Below are positions 47,568 through 57,361 of a stretch of 64,000 nt of DNA, piece by piece. The DNA is from Lachnospiraceae bacterium (GTDB lineage: Bacteria; Bacillota_A; Clostridia; Lachnospirales; Lachnospiraceae). The stretch spans positions 14,818-78,817 of the forward strand of contig JAILCT010000180.1 of the NCBI GenBank assembly GCA_024690425.1, written 5' to 3'. The number at the start of each line of letters is the position of its first letter. Within the stretch, counting starts at the first letter, position 1. The notes under the pieces were generated by a model. It worked only from the letters and a program-made list of their open reading frames with translations. It was not told the origin of the DNA and made no database searches. A program made the position numbers and the translations under genes.

Positions 47568-50500
47568 TCACTTGAAATATTTTACACCCGATTCAAATAT
47601 CTTCATATCCTGGTCACCGTAGATATTTACCGCTACCGACTCTCCTGTCCTCTCGGCATGACCCATCTTACCGAAGCATCTTCCGTCCTCGGAAGTGATG
47701 CCCTCGATAGCCATATAGGATCCGTTTACGTTCCATTCCTCGTCCATGCTTATATTGCCGTCAAAGTCACAATACCGCGTAGCCACCTGACCGTTTGCAA
47801 AGAGTTTCTTAAGCCACTCATCATTTGCAACAAACCTGCCCTCTCCGTGAGATGCGGGGATAACATAGGTCCCTCCGAGACTGGCTCCCATAAGCCAGGG
47901 TGACTTGTTTGAAACGACCCTCGTGTAGACCATCTTGGATATATGGCGGTTTATGGTATTAAATGTAAGGGTGGGTGAATTCTCATCCTGACCCGTTATA
48001 TTTCCACCCGGAACAAGACCCAGTTTTACAAGTGCCTGAAAACCGTTACAGATACCCAGTGCCAGTCCGTCCCGCTCGTTAAGAAGCTTCATCACGGCTT
48101 CCTTCAGGGCTTCGTTCTGGAATGCGGTTGCGAAGAACTTGGCCGAGCCGTCCGGCTCATCACCTGCCGAAAAGCCGCCGGGGAACATGATGATCTGGGA
48201 CTTCTCAATGCCCTTCCTAAACTCTCCCACCGATTCGCGGATGTCCTCGGCGGTTAAGTTCCTGAATACCTGTGTTATGACATCGGCTCCGGCACGTTCA
48301 AATGCCTTCGCCGAATCGTACTCGCAGTTGGTGCCGGGGAATACCGGTATGAAAACGGTAGGCCTTGCCACCTTGTTCTTGCATACATAAACATTGCTCT
48401 CTTTATACAGATCGCACTCAAGCGGAGTATTATCCTTCACCGCCTTGGTCGGGAATACCTTCTCAAGAGGTGCCTTCCAGGCTTCAAGGGCCTCTTCCTC
48501 ACTTAGTGAAACATTACCGTAGCTGAAGGTCTTATCATCCGTAACTTCACCTATCACGGTATGTTCAACGCTTAAGAGCGCAAGCTTATCGGCGGGAACC
48601 TCGGCTACGATAGAGCCAAAGCCAGGGCTGAAGAGTTCTTTTGCATCAACCGAGCCGTCAAGCTTAAAGCCAAGACCGTTACCGAAGGCCATCTTGGAAA
48701 CGGCTGCGATCACGCCCTTACCGTCAAGCGCGTAGGCCGAAACTACCTTCTTATCCTCCATGTCCTTATGAAGGGCCGTATAGAGGCTCATTACCTTATC
48801 ATAATCAGGCAGGTCGTATTCGTCCCGTCCTGTCTTTATGAGTACCAGCTTATTGCCTGCTGCCTTGAGTTCGGGAGTAATGATGTCACCCTCCCTTGCA
48901 ACATCGACCGCAAAGGATACAAGCGTGGGCGGAACATCTATATCATTGAAGGTTCCTGACATGGAATCCTTGCCGCCTATTGAAGGAAGGCCGAAACGCA
49001 ACTGGGCTTCAAAGGCTCCGAGCAATGCCGTAAAGGGCTGGCTCCACCTTGAAGGCTTATCCGACATCCTCCTGAAATATTCCTGAAAGGTAAACCTTAT
49101 CTTCTTCCAGTCGCCGCCGGTCGCAACTATCCTTGCCATTGATTCAAGGACTGCGTATACGGCTCCATGGTAGGGACTCCATGAAGACAGATAGGGATCG
49201 AAACCATAGCTCATCATGGTAACGGTATCGCACTTACCCTTAAGGACCGGAAGCTTGGCCACCATGGTCTGGGTCTCGGTCAGCTGGTACTTACCGCCGT
49301 ATGGCATGAATACCGAGGCTGCTCCGATGGAACCGTCAAACATCTCGACAAGACCCTTCTGCGAGCAGACATTTAAGTCTTTAAGAGTACCCAGCCATGC
49401 CCCCTTAACGTCATTCTTCTTAAGGGCATCATCAACCGCATCTATCTCATATTTATCGAAATACTTCTTCTTATCATCCGGCACGTCTGCGAAAACATCG
49501 GTCTCCTGGTGGGCACCGTTTGTATCAAGGAAGGCACGGGATATGTTCACTATCTCCTTCCCCCTCCATGAAAGGACAAGACGGGGTTCCTCGGTAACGA
49601 CCGCAACCTGTGTTGCCTCGAGGTTCTCCTGAGCTGCATATTTCATAAACTCATCAACATCCGAAGGAGCAACGACAACGGCCATCCTCTCCTGGGACTC
49701 GGATATGGCAAGTTCGGTACCATCTAAACCCGCATATTTCTTGGGCACCTTGTCAAGATCCACCTTAAGGCCTGCTGCCAGCTCGCCGATGGCAACCGAA
49801 ACGCCGCCGGCACCAAAATCATTACACTTCCTTATGAGCTTACTTACCTCGGGCCTCCTGAAGAGTCTCTGGAGCTTACGCTCGGTAGGTGCATTACCCT
49901 TCTGGACCTCGGCCCCGCAGGTATCTATGGACTGCTCGGTATGTGCCTTAGATGATCCGGTAGCACCGCCGCAGCCGTCACGGCCCGTACGTCCGCCAAG
50001 GAGGATGATGATATCTCCCGGATCGGAGGTCTCACGGATAACGTTCTTCCTGGGTGCCGCACCCATTACGGCTCCTATCTCCATTCTCTTGGCCACATAG
50101 TCGGGATGATATATCTCCTTGACATAACCGGTCGCAAGACCTATCTGGTTACCGTAGGATGAATAACCCGAAGCCGCACCGCGTACAAGCTTCTTCTGGG
50201 GAAGCTTACCCCTTAAGGTATCCTTTATAGATACCGTGGGATCGGCAGCACCGGTAACTCGCATTGCCTGATATACGTAGGACCTTCCCGAAAGGGGATC
50301 CCTTATAGCCCCGCCCAGACAGGTCGCAGCGCCACCGAAGGGCTCGATCTCGGTCGGGTGATTGTGCGTTTCATTCTTAAAGCTTACCAGCCATTCCTCA
50401 GTCTTACCGTCTATCTCGACAGGTACAACGATCGAACATGCATTGATCTCATCCGACTCCTCCTGGTCGTTAAGCTTACCCTCCTTCTTAAGCTTGCGCA

Positions 50501-51341
50501 TTGCAAGAAGGGCGATGTCCATAAGACATACGAACTTGTCATCACGGCCCTTAAACATCTCATTGTGGGTCTCTATATACTTCTTATAGGTATCCTCGAT
50601 GGGCTTCCTGTAGTAGCCATCGGCAAAATCAACCGTCTTAAGTTCCGTAGAAAAGGTGGTATGGCGGCAATGGTCTGACCAGTAGGTATCAAGTACCCTG
50701 ATCTCGGTCATGGACGGATCTCGGTCTTCCTCATTCTTAAAGTAATTCTGTATATGGAGAAAATCCTTAAAGGTCATGGCAAGACCCAGGGAATCATAAA
50801 GGGCCTTAAGCTTATCCTCAGCCATATCCTTAAAGCCGCTAAAGATTATGACATCGGCCGGCTCATCGAATTTCGTTATAAGGGTATCGGGCTTCTTCAT
50901 GCCCGTCTCCCTTGAATCAACGGGGTTTATGCAGTAGGCCTTGATCTCTTCAAGCTGTTCGTCACTTAAGCCCCCTTCGAAGCAATAGGTGACAGCTGTC
51001 TTTATCACGGGATCCTCATCCTCTTTAAGGAAGCGGACACACTGGACTGCCGAATCGGCCCTCTGGTCGAACTGGCCGGGAAGATATTCAACGGAGAAGA
51101 CCTTCGCATCGGGGCTCCTGTCGAAATCCTCCTCATATAGTATATCAAGGGGCGGCTCGGAAAATACCGTTACCTTGGCCCTCTCAAAAGTCTCATCGGA
51201 CAGGTTCTCGATATCGTACCTGATGAGCTCACGGACCCCGGTAATGTCCTTAAAGCCGAGATAATTCCTTATCTCCTCGTGAAGCTCCCTTGCCTTTACG
51301 GCGTAGGGTTCCTTCTTCTCTACATAAATCCGCTTAACCAT
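47568..51341 (-). CDS. purL: Phosphoribosylformylglycinamidine synthase (fused PurL-PurQ)
   Basis: 1257 residues, the single-chain form in which the synthetase and glutaminase are fused. The N-terminal and AIRS-type domains show TEIRVLDTYWSDHCRHTTF, NETHNHPTEIEPFGGAATC and GGRTGRDGCGGATGSS. The C-terminal type-1 glutaminase (from about residue 980) has FPGGFSAGDEPDGSA and the catalytic Cys in LALGICNGFQALV. It makes FGAM in purine synthesis. No other pur gene is next to it. Confidence 0.96.
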   Translation of the reverse strand: MVKRIYVEKKEPYAVKARELHEEIRNYLGFKDITGVRELIRYDIENLSDETFERAKVTVFSEPPLDILYEEDFDRSPDAKVFSVEYLPGQFDQRADSAVQCVRFLKEDEDPVIKTAVTYCFEGGLSDEQLEEIKAYCINPVDSRETGMKKPDTLITKFDEPADVIIFSGFKDMAEDKLKALYDSLGLAMTFKDFLHIQNYFKNEEDRDPSMTEIRVLDTYWSDHCRHTTFSTELKTVDFADGYYRKPIEDTYKKYIETHNEMFKGRDDKFVCLMDIALLAMRKLKKEGKLNDQEESDEINACSIVVPVEIDGKTEEWLVSFKNETHNHPTEIEPFGGAATCLGGAIRDPLSGRSYVYQAMRVTGAADPTVSIKDTLRGKLPQKKLVRGAASGYSSYGNQIGLATGYVKEIYHPDYVAKRMEIGAVMGAAPRKNVIRETSDPGDIIILLGGRTGRDGCGGATGSSKAHTEQSIDTCGAEVQKGNAPTERKLQRLFRRPEVSKLIRKCNDFGAGGVSVAIGELAAGLKVDLDKVPKKYAGLDGTELAISESQERMAVVVAPSDVDEFMKYAAQENLEATQVAVVTEEPRLVLSWRGKEIVNISRAFLDTNGAHQETDVFADVPDDKKKYFDKYEIDAVDDALKKNDVKGAWLGTLKDLNVCSQKGLVEMFDGSIGAASVFMPYGGKYQLTETQTMVAKLPVLKGKCDTVTMMSYGFDPYLSSWSPYHGAVYAVLESMARIVATGGDWKKIRFTFQEYFRRMSDKPSRWSQPFTALLGAFEAQLRFGLPSIGGKDSMSGTFNDIDVPPTLVSFAVDVAREGDIITPELKAAGNKLVLIKTGRDEYDLPDYDKVMSLYTALHKDMEDKKVVSAYALDGKGVIAAVSKMAFGNGLGFKLDGSVDAKELFSPGFGSIVAEVPADKLALLSVEHTVIGEVTDDKTFSYGNVSLSEEEALEAWKAPLEKVFPTKAVKDNTPLECDLYKESNVYVCKNKVARPTVFIPVFPGTNCEYDSAKAFERAGADVITQVFRNLTAEDIRESVGEFRKGIEKSQIIMFPGGFSAGDEPDGSAKFFATAFQNEALKEAVMKLLNERDGLALGICNGFQALVKLGLVPGGNITGQDENSPTLTFNTINRHISKMVYTRVVSNKSPWLMGASLGGTYVIPASHGEGRFVANDEWLKKLFANGQVATRYCDFDGNISMDEEWNVNGSYMAIEGITSEDGRCFGKMGHAERTGESVAVNIYGDQDMKIFESGVKYFK

Positions 51342-51452
51342 TCGTTATCTCCTCCTAATATTTATGTAAGAAGTACTCCGTACTTCTTTTGAACACGCTC
51401 GCCGCTAAGGCATCATAAGGGCTCCACCACTTCGTGGTACCCCTCATGATCA
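51342..51452 (-). promoter_or_regulatory. Structured leader of purL
   Basis: The leader from the predicted start near 51452 holds two strong hairpins: ATCATGAGGG with CCCTTATGAT around ACCAC/GTGGT, and AAGAAGTAC with GTACTTCTT just before the ribosome site. No T-tract follows either, so they may affect translation or RNA stability. It does not match a purine riboswitch. Confidence 0.4.
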
Positions 51453-51458
51453 ACAAAA

Positions 51459-51487
51459 AGTATAGCAATTCTTACCTGCACTTGCAA
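51459..51487 (-). promoter_or_regulatory. Promoter of purL
   Basis: TTGCAA (51482-51487), a 17-base spacer and TATACT (51459-51464) on the minus strand. Confidence 0.7.
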
Positions 51488-51497
51488 TAATAAAAAC

Positions 51498-52574
51498 CTA
51501 TTCTTCCTTGCCCCCGTTCCGCCTGTACTTGGCGGGTGTTATACCCTTCTGTTCAATGAATTTCTGTATGAAATAATCAACGTCCTTATAGCCCACCTTC
51601 TCGGCGATCAGGGATATCTTGTCATCCGTATTCAGGAGCATGGAGGACGCCTCGTTTATCCTTATCTGGCACAGGTAGTCCTTAAAGGACTGGTTGTATT
51701 TCTTCTTAAACATCTGGCCCAGGTATGCCGGGTTTACATAATATTTCTTACTCAGGTCCCTGAGGGTCAGGTTGTCGGCGTAATTCTTCTTGATCTCCTT
51801 CTCAACCTCCGAAAGGACGCCCCTTGAAGCGTTCTTTCTAAGCTGCCCCAGATATTCCGCATACCCCAGGGCGAACCTCTTAAGGTGGACCCTTGAACCC
51901 TTGGTCCTTCCCGCATCATATACATTCTCGCTTATATAATTAAGGACCTCCTCCTGGTCAACGGTCTCATCCTGCTGCACGGCCAGATGTATGAGCTGGA
52001 CCTGGAGATAATTAAGGTTCATCGAGAGAATATCCTCGGTCATGCCCACGCTGTACATCTTATCGTAGAGGGCATCGACGCTTAAGTTCATGGCTCCCAT
52101 CTCATTGGTATCTATGGCCCTTATAAGGTCATCGAGCTCCTTCTTATAGAGAACGACCTTGTTTTTCTCATCATGGACCTCATCTTCCCTCTTCACCATC
52201 CTGCCCTCGGAATAAACCCGCTTCAGTATATCCGTGAGCTGGTCCTTGTTTATCGGCTTTAAAAGGTATTCCATGCAGGTATACCTTATGGCCTGCTGGG
52301 CATAGGCAAAATCATTATATCCGGAAAGAACGACAAAATAAGCATCTGACAGGCCCTCTTCCCTTATCCTCTTAAGGAGTTCAAGGCCGGACATGACCGG
52401 CATGCTTATATCAGATATTATAAGATCGACGCTGTTTTCCTTAAGATAGTCATAGGCCTCGCCCCCGTTTGAGGCGCACTTTACTATCTTATAGCCCAGG
52501 TCTTCCCAGTCTATAAGGACCGAAAGTCCCTGCATTATAAACGGCTCGTCATCCACAAGCATTACTTTAAGCAT
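51498..52574 (-). CDS. YesN-type response regulator (AraC output)
   Basis: About 358 residues. Receiver (VMLVDDEPFIMQGL, Asp near residue 55 in LIISDISMP, Lys in YLLKP), a central region of about 125 residues, and an AraC-type DNA-binding domain (DLSKKYYVNPAYLGQMFKKK, EKVGYKDVDYFIQKF). It pairs with the sensor kinase 12 bases upstream. Such pairs usually control sugar uptake genes. I prefer the ATG at 52574, correctly spaced behind GAGGGA. Confidence 0.9.
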   Translation of the reverse strand: MLKVMLVDDEPFIMQGLSVLIDWEDLGYKIVKCASNGGEAYDYLKENSVDLIISDISMPVMSGLELLKRIREEGLSDAYFVVLSGYNDFAYAQQAIRYTCMEYLLKPINKDQLTDILKRVYSEGRMVKREDEVHDEKNKVVLYKKELDDLIRAIDTNEMGAMNLSVDALYDKMYSVGMTEDILSMNLNYLQVQLIHLAVQQDETVDQEEVLNYISENVYDAGRTKGSRVHLKRFALGYAEYLGQLRKNASRGVLSEVEKEIKKNYADNLTLRDLSKKYYVNPAYLGQMFKKKYNQSFKDYLCQIRINEASSMLLNTDDKISLIAEKVGYKDVDYFIQKFIEQKGITPAKYRRNGGKEE

Positions 52575-52586
52575 GATCATTCCCTC

Positions 52587-54365
52587 TTACACTGCTACAT
52601 TTAATGTATCAAGCGGGATACCAATAAATATGGTGGTACCCACTCCCTTTTCACTCTCTATACGGACAAATGCCCTGTTATTCGTGAGCATCTTAAGTCT
52701 TAGGCAGGCGTTTATCATACCAACGTGCCTGTCTGTCTTAAGATCGTCTATCGAGACTTCCTTAAGTCTTGCATTGAGTGATTCTGCCTCCTCCTCACTC
52801 ATACCTTCGCCGGTATCCTCAACCTCCATGAATAAGCTGTCGTCCTGCTCATAAACCCTTACGTAGATATGGGTAGCACCGGCCTTGTTCTCGGCTCCGT
52901 GGACACAGGCATTCTCAACGAAGGTCTCAAGGGTCAGCTTGGGCAGATAGTAGTTCTCGCACCCGTTCTTTATGCTTATCTGGTAGCTGAGCTTGTCCCC
53001 GAACCTGTATTTCTGCAGGTCAAGATAGGCTTCAACGAACTTGAGCTCGTCCTTTATCCTCACATGGTCGTCCGACCAGTCAACGTTCTGCCTCTGGAGG
53101 ACCGCCAGCCTCTCGATCATGCCCGCAGTCTCATCCTCCCGCTTGATTATGGAATGCATCCTGATGCTCTCAAGCACGTTAAAGAGGAAATGAGGATTTA
53201 TCTGCGAATGCAGGGCCAGAAGCTCCGCCTGCTGCCTTGCTATATCTATCTCCTGTTTCTCAAGCCTGTCCTCGTAGACGGTCTTGATAAGCTCCTTAAG
53301 CCTTATTACCATCCGGTTGTAGTTCTTCATAAGGCTTCCTATCTCATCGCTTCCCTGTATGTCCTCTATGACTTCAAGGGAATCGCTTCCCTCGTTCACG
53401 GAATCAAAGGCCTGGGACAGCCTGGTCAGCCTCCTTACGAAGGACCTGTTGATGATATAGAGCAGGGCCGCCGGAAGAAAGACGTTTATAAGGAGGAGGA
53501 AGAAGAAGGTTGGCGCGTGATCTTTAAAGGAAAGACCCACTTCGTCGTCCACATCCTTGACAAGGACCCGCAGGTTCATGCCATATACCTCAAAGTCATC
53601 CTCGTAGGCAAACTTCATATCCTTCGTCAGCCTGTCAAAATCAACCGATACATCGGAATAACCCTCACTTGAATAGAGGATCTCGTCGCCCGTGCACAGA
53701 TATACCGGCATCGCATACTTCATGCCTGCAAGGTGTCTGGCCATTGCGCCGTAATCCATATCTACCTTTATGTACTTGTCGTATTTGAGGTTCTTGTAAT
53801 AGTTGAGACGTCTGACGACGGCGATACGCTTCCTGTATTTCTCGGTTACCCGCCTGTCATCTATAAAGTATTTGATAAGTATAAGATCCTGGTCGGATGA
53901 TTCTATGGCCCTAAGCCACTCCTCCCCCTCCTGGGTGTCAAGCCTTGCGAAGGTACCGCCGCTGACTATGGTGGGGTTTGAGGTGTACATTACGATTATC
54001 TGGTCCCTGCTGCCTATGTTTATCGATGTGAAGGGCTGGTTCAGCATTTCATACCTTGCAGCGTAGAAATCCGCCGTGGTCGGGTAATCCATATCCAGGA
54101 ATTCATTGATCTTGCGGTTAATATAGACTCCCTTGGTTGCCGTGACCGCTTCCTCAACATTATTGATAAGATCGTTCTGGACCGAGGTCGCTATATCGGC
54201 CATCTCATACCGCTTCCTGGCTTCCTCGTCCTGACGTATGAGCCCAAGGATGACCGTATCTGTGACAACCAGGGGCACAAGAACGCAAAAAACGAACAAT
54301 ACGATCAGCTTCCATCTGATCGTAAGGTCGTCCATTATTCCCTTTATGTGAGATTTCTTGCCCAT
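52587..54365 (-). CDS. YesM-type sensor histidine kinase
   Basis: 592 residues. Membrane segment near 15-38, an extracellular sensor domain (about 45-275), a second segment (about 280-303), HAMP-like stretch, His kinase domain with LHSQINPHFLFNVLESIR (phospho-acceptor near residue 390) and ATPase motif VEDTGEGMS. The sensor part differs from that of the other YesM here. First gene of the pair. Confidence 0.9.
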   Translation of the reverse strand: MGKKSHIKGIMDDLTIRWKLIVLFVFCVLVPLVVTDTVILGLIRQDEEARKRYEMADIATSVQNDLINNVEEAVTATKGVYINRKINEFLDMDYPTTADFYAARYEMLNQPFTSINIGSRDQIIVMYTSNPTIVSGGTFARLDTQEGEEWLRAIESSDQDLILIKYFIDDRRVTEKYRKRIAVVRRLNYYKNLKYDKYIKVDMDYGAMARHLAGMKYAMPVYLCTGDEILYSSEGYSDVSVDFDRLTKDMKFAYEDDFEVYGMNLRVLVKDVDDEVGLSFKDHAPTFFFLLLINVFLPAALLYIINRSFVRRLTRLSQAFDSVNEGSDSLEVIEDIQGSDEIGSLMKNYNRMVIRLKELIKTVYEDRLEKQEIDIARQQAELLALHSQINPHFLFNVLESIRMHSIIKREDETAGMIERLAVLQRQNVDWSDDHVRIKDELKFVEAYLDLQKYRFGDKLSYQISIKNGCENYYLPKLTLETFVENACVHGAENKAGATHIYVRVYEQDDSLFMEVEDTGEGMSEEEAESLNARLKEVSIDDLKTDRHVGMINACLRLKMLTNNRAFVRIESEKGVGTTIFIGIPLDTLNVAV

Positions 54366-54402
54366 GAGGGTATTCTATCATATTTTCCGGCTACATAAAA
54401 GC

Positions 54403-54432
54403 AGGGACGGATGTATCACTACATCCGTCCCT
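54403..54432 (-). terminator. Terminator of the small gene at 54447
   Basis: AGGGACGGATGT pairs perfectly with ACATCCGTCCCT over 12 bases with a 6-base loop. GCTTTTA follows on the minus strand. Confidence 0.75.
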
Positions 54433-54446
54433 CTGTCCTGTAATCC

Positions 54447-54710
54447 TTATTCAGCAAATGGATTAACATCCATTACCCTTGCGGCGTTCATCCGTCCGAT
54501 CTGCAGCTGCATATCCATGACATCCACGAAGTTCTTGGTCTCACCAAGCCTTAAGGGATTCTCATTCACAGCCGTCTCGGTCAGGCCCGAGAAATCGGAT
54601 CTTGAAGCAGCAGTGTCGGAACCGATACCCCGGATCTTATTCAGGCTTGCCGAACTTACTGCGTTTGTATTGTATACGTAAGGGCTTGCTCCCACAGCAC
54701 CTATTCTCAT
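54447..54710 (-). CDS. Small protein of unknown function
   Basis: 87 residues, starting at 54710 (MRIGAV) directly behind AAAGGAGG. It is rich in Ser, Ala and Asn at the N-terminus (VYNTNAVSSASLNK) and has a predicted amphipathic helix at the C-terminus (NFVDVMDMQLQIGRMNAARVM). No signal peptide or membrane segment. It resembles small proteins I associate with Lachnospiraceae, but I do not know a function. It has its own promoter and terminator. Confidence 0.65.
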   Translation of the reverse strand: MRIGAVGASPYVYNTNAVSSASLNKIRGIGSDTAASRSDFSGLTETAVNENPLRLGETKNFVDVMDMQLQIGRMNAARVMDVNPFAE

Positions 54711-54752
54711 AATGCCTCCTTTACGCAAACGTCACATATATACCTATATGTA

Positions 54753-54781
54753 ATATTACACCATCATCCCCCATATGTCAA
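54753..54781 (-). promoter_or_regulatory. Promoter of the small gene at 54447
   Basis: TTGACA (54776-54781), a 17-base spacer and TAATAT (54753-54758) on the minus strand. The -35 box abuts the inverted repeat behind trmD. Confidence 0.7.
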
Positions 54782-54815
54782 GAGTGAGTCAGGGGACGTA
54801 TCTTTTGACTCACTC
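54782..54815. repeat. Inverted repeat overlapping the trmD stop
   Basis: GAGTGAGTCA (54782-54791) and TGACTCACTC (54806-54815) pair perfectly around GGGGACGTATCTTT. The trmD stop codon lies inside the right arm. A related element sits at 55894-55937, so this is likely a repeat family that also serves as a transcript end. Confidence 0.6.
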
Positions 54816-55553
54816 AAGTCCTCTGTGTATATTACGTTTTCTGTAAAGATCAGGGCGGCGTTCCAGGGTCCGCTGCATGGACTGTTCATGGCGCCACTTC
54901 TCTATATTGGCATGGTGGCCGGATAAGAGGACCTCCGGGACCTGCTTATCGTGCCAGACCTCAGGCCTTGAATACTGGGGATACTCAAGAAGGTTATCCT
55001 GAAAGGATTCAAATTCGGCCGATACGTCGTTATTGAGAACTCCCGGTATCAAACGTGATACTGCATCCACGAGGATCATTGCCGGCAGCTCGCCTCCGGT
55101 AAGAACGTAGTCTCCTATGGAAATGTTATCAGTGACTATCTCTTCAAGGACCCGCTCATCGATCCCCTCATAGTGGCCGCACAGGAGGACCAGATCTTCT
55201 TCTTTCGCAAGTTCACGGGCCTTATTCTGGTTAAAGATCTCACCCTGGGGAGTCAGATAAATGACTCTGGGCCTTATATCACCGGATGTACCGCCTTCAG
55301 CCTGACCCTTCCTTAGCTCTATCCTCTTTACGATATCCTCATAACACAGATATACAGGCTCCGCCTGCATCAGCATGCCGGCACCGCCTCCGTATATGTA
55401 ATCATCCACCTTATTGTGCTTGTTAAAGGCAAAATCACGGATGTTCACAGCCTCTATATCGATTATCTCATTCTCCATGGCCCGGCCTATGATGCTCTCG
55501 GAAAGCCCCTGCATCACCATCTCGGGAAATAGCGTCATAATATGGAAATGCAT
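54810..55553 (-). CDS. trmD: tRNA (guanine-37-N1) methyltransferase
   Basis: 247 residues, the usual length. The SPOUT methylase motifs [54 protein letters not shown] and [12 protein letters not shown] are all present. It methylates G37 of tRNAs to keep reading frame. The usual neighbour rimM is not directly upstream; a 102-residue gene is. Confidence 0.97.
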   Translation of the reverse strand: MHFHIMTLFPEMVMQGLSESIIGRAMENEIIDIEAVNIRDFAFNKHNKVDDYIYGGGAGMLMQAEPVYLCYEDIVKRIELRKGQAEGGTSGDIRPRVIYLTPQGEIFNQNKARELAKEEDLVLLCGHYEGIDERVLEEIVTDNISIGDYVLTGGELPAMILVDAVSRLIPGVLNNDVSAEFESFQDNLLEYPQYSRPEVWHDKQVPEVLLSGHHANIEKWRHEQSMQRTLERRPDLYRKRNIHRGLE

Positions 55554-55560
55554 CTTAACC

Positions 55561-55869
55561 TCATTCCAGAATATTGATTATGCTGGTCCTTAAGGCTTCC
55601 ACGGCTTTTTCAAGCTTCTCCCTGCTCTTCCCGGCCGATCGTCCCTTTTTTATATCTTTGTTTATATCAATGATAAGTTTCTGGACCAGTTTGGTAGTAT
55701 CGCTTATCTGCACCTTCTCTACTATCGTAAGCGGGGACCGCTCGCTCTTAACACCCTGTCCCGCGCGCTCAACGAGTGACTCTGCTTCCCTGATAAGGGC
55801 TGCAAGGTCTTCATCGGCTTCCAGATTCGAATTTACTGTTTTATCGTATTGCCTCTTAAAAATGACCAT
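55561..55869 (-). CDS. Small soluble helical protein, function unknown
   Basis: 102 residues, mostly charged and predicted helical ([29 protein letters not shown]), with no signal peptide or membrane segment. It lies 7 bases before trmD and probably shares its transcript. I do not recognise the family. Confidence 0.55.
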   Translation of the reverse strand: MVIFKRQYDKTVNSNLEADEDLAALIREAESLVERAGQGVKSERSPLTIVEKVQISDTTKLVQKLIIDINKDIKKGRSAGKSREKLEKAVEALRTSIINILE

Positions 55870-55893
55870 ATGGCTCTTTCCCGTTTAATGAAT

Positions 55894-55937
55894 TGAGTCA
55901 GGAGATACGTCCCCTGACTCATTCGTCCCCTGACTCA
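55894..55937. repeat. Inverted repeat related to the one behind trmD
   Basis: TGAGTCAGG (55894-55902) and CCTGACTCA (55913-55921) form a stem, with a second GTCCCCTGACTCA copy at 55925-55937. Read on the minus strand it carries the same GAGTCAGGGGACGTATC core as the element at 54782-54815, in opposite orientation. Confidence 0.6.
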
Positions 55938-55953
55938 TTAATCCCATGACGAG

Positions 55954-56036
55954 TGCCGGCGGTGGGACTTGAACCCACACGTGGTTGCCCACAACAGATT
56001 TTGAGTCTGCCTCGTCTGCCATTCCGACACGCCGGC
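55954..56036 (-). tRNA. tRNA-Leu (anticodon CAA)
   Basis: 83 bases. The acceptor arm GCCGGCG / CGCCGGC closes with a discriminator A. The anticodon loop is CTCAAAA between GCAGA and TCTGT, giving CAA (reads UUG). A long variable arm (TGTGGGCAACCACG) fits a Leu tRNA, and GGTTCAAGTCC is the T loop. CCA is not encoded. Confidence 0.93.
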
Positions 56037-56070
56037 TTCAGGGACCTGCGTCCCTAAAAACAACTACTAG

Positions 56071-56099
56071 ATGATAGCATACACAGTAGGAATTATCAA
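56071..56099 (-). promoter_or_regulatory. Promoter of tRNA-Leu
   Basis: TTGATA (56094-56099), a 17-base spacer and TATCAT (56071-56076) on the minus strand. The -35 box overlaps the lysA stop codon. Confidence 0.6.
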
Positions 56100-57349
56100 G
56101 TCTCGTAGAAGGCGAACATATCCTCGAAGGTCTCCCTGCGTCTTATGAGCTTAGCTGTCCCGTCCGAGCAGATAAGGACCTCGGCGGGGCGGAGCCTTGT
56201 GTTGTATGAAGAACACATGGAATAACCGTAGGCACCCGCATCGAGCACACAGATAAGGTCGTTGTCCTTGACCTTGGGAAGCTGCCTGTCCTTACACAGG
56301 ACATCGCCCGACTCACAGATATTGCCGCACACGGTAACGGCTTCCATCTTATCAGCCTTGCGTTTTACAACCTTACCCTTGGATATTACCTCTATATCAT
56401 GCCATGAATCATACATGGAAGGGCGGACCAAAACGTTCATACCGATATCCGTGCCCACATACTTTACTCCCGAATTCTGCTTTAACGAATGTACCCTTCC
56501 AAGAAGCACACCGCCCTCGGCAACACAGTACCTTCCGGGCTCACTCTTAAAGAGGGGGGCACATCCGTATTCCTTTACAAAATCATCAAGCTTTTCCGTG
56601 AATTCCTTCGACAGGGTCTCCATATCGAATTCCTTCTCATCATCAAGCTTGTGGTAGGGGATCCCGAAACCGCCGCCAAAATCAATAAACTCAAGATTCT
56701 CAAACCTCCCGGCTATCCTTAAGAGATTGTCAACAGCCGCTAAGAAAGGGGCCGGATCCATATACTGGGAACCGACGTGCTGGTTGATACCTATTATCTT
56801 AAGATCATACTTCTTCGCGATCTTAAATATTCCGTCAATATCTTCCTCGGCTATACCGAACTTGGTCTTCTTGCCTGCTGTAACCACCTTCTCATGATGG
56901 CCCGCTCCCACGCCGGGATTGATCCTTACCGCGCACTTTCCTCCGGGATTGATGGTCCCATAGAGTTCAAGCTGATCCAGACTGTCGAGACTTATCGGTA
57001 TGTCATTGTCTATGGCGAACCGCATCTCATCAGCCGATACATTATTGGGTACATAGAATATCCTGTCCGGTGTAAAACCGGCTGCAAGGAGCATGCGCAT
57101 CTCGCCCTCACTCATGGCATCGGCATTTACGCCTACCGACAGTGCTATCTTTAATATCTCAAGGTTTGTATTGGTCTTGCATGAATAATTGGCCCTGTAG
57201 GGATACTTCCTGATGACACCTGCAACCTTGAGCATCCTGTCCCTGATTATGTCTTCATTATAGACATACAGAGGGGTACCGTACTGCCTTGCCAGTCCCT
57301 CCGGGTCGTTCCCTTTGAAAAAATCAACACTTTGGATAAATGATTCCAT
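56096..57349 (-). CDS. lysA: Diaminopimelate decarboxylase
   Basis: 417 residues of the alanine-racemase-like PLP fold. Motifs: the PLP Lys in YSCKTNTN, HVGSQYMDP, FIDFGGGFGIPY, EPGRYCVAEGG, and the substrate-side CGNICESGDVL and AGAYGYSMCSSYNTR. It converts meso-diaminopimelate to lysine. It is the last gene of the run that begins with the giant acidic protein and hisH-hisF. Confidence 0.93.
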   Translation of the reverse strand: MESFIQSVDFFKGNDPEGLARQYGTPLYVYNEDIIRDRMLKVAGVIRKYPYRANYSCKTNTNLEILKIALSVGVNADAMSEGEMRMLLAAGFTPDRIFYVPNNVSADEMRFAIDNDIPISLDSLDQLELYGTINPGGKCAVRINPGVGAGHHEKVVTAGKKTKFGIAEEDIDGIFKIAKKYDLKIIGINQHVGSQYMDPAPFLAAVDNLLRIAGRFENLEFIDFGGGFGIPYHKLDDEKEFDMETLSKEFTEKLDDFVKEYGCAPLFKSEPGRYCVAEGGVLLGRVHSLKQNSGVKYVGTDIGMNVLVRPSMYDSWHDIEVISKGKVVKRKADKMEAVTVCGNICESGDVLCKDRQLPKVKDNDLICVLDAGAYGYSMCSSYNTRLRPAEVLICSDGTAKLIRRRETFEDMFAFYET

Positions 57350-57361
57350 AATTCTCCTCCT

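Noticed and set aside
51342..51452. A purine riboswitch before purL.
   Set aside because: The conserved junction sequences of that class are not present.
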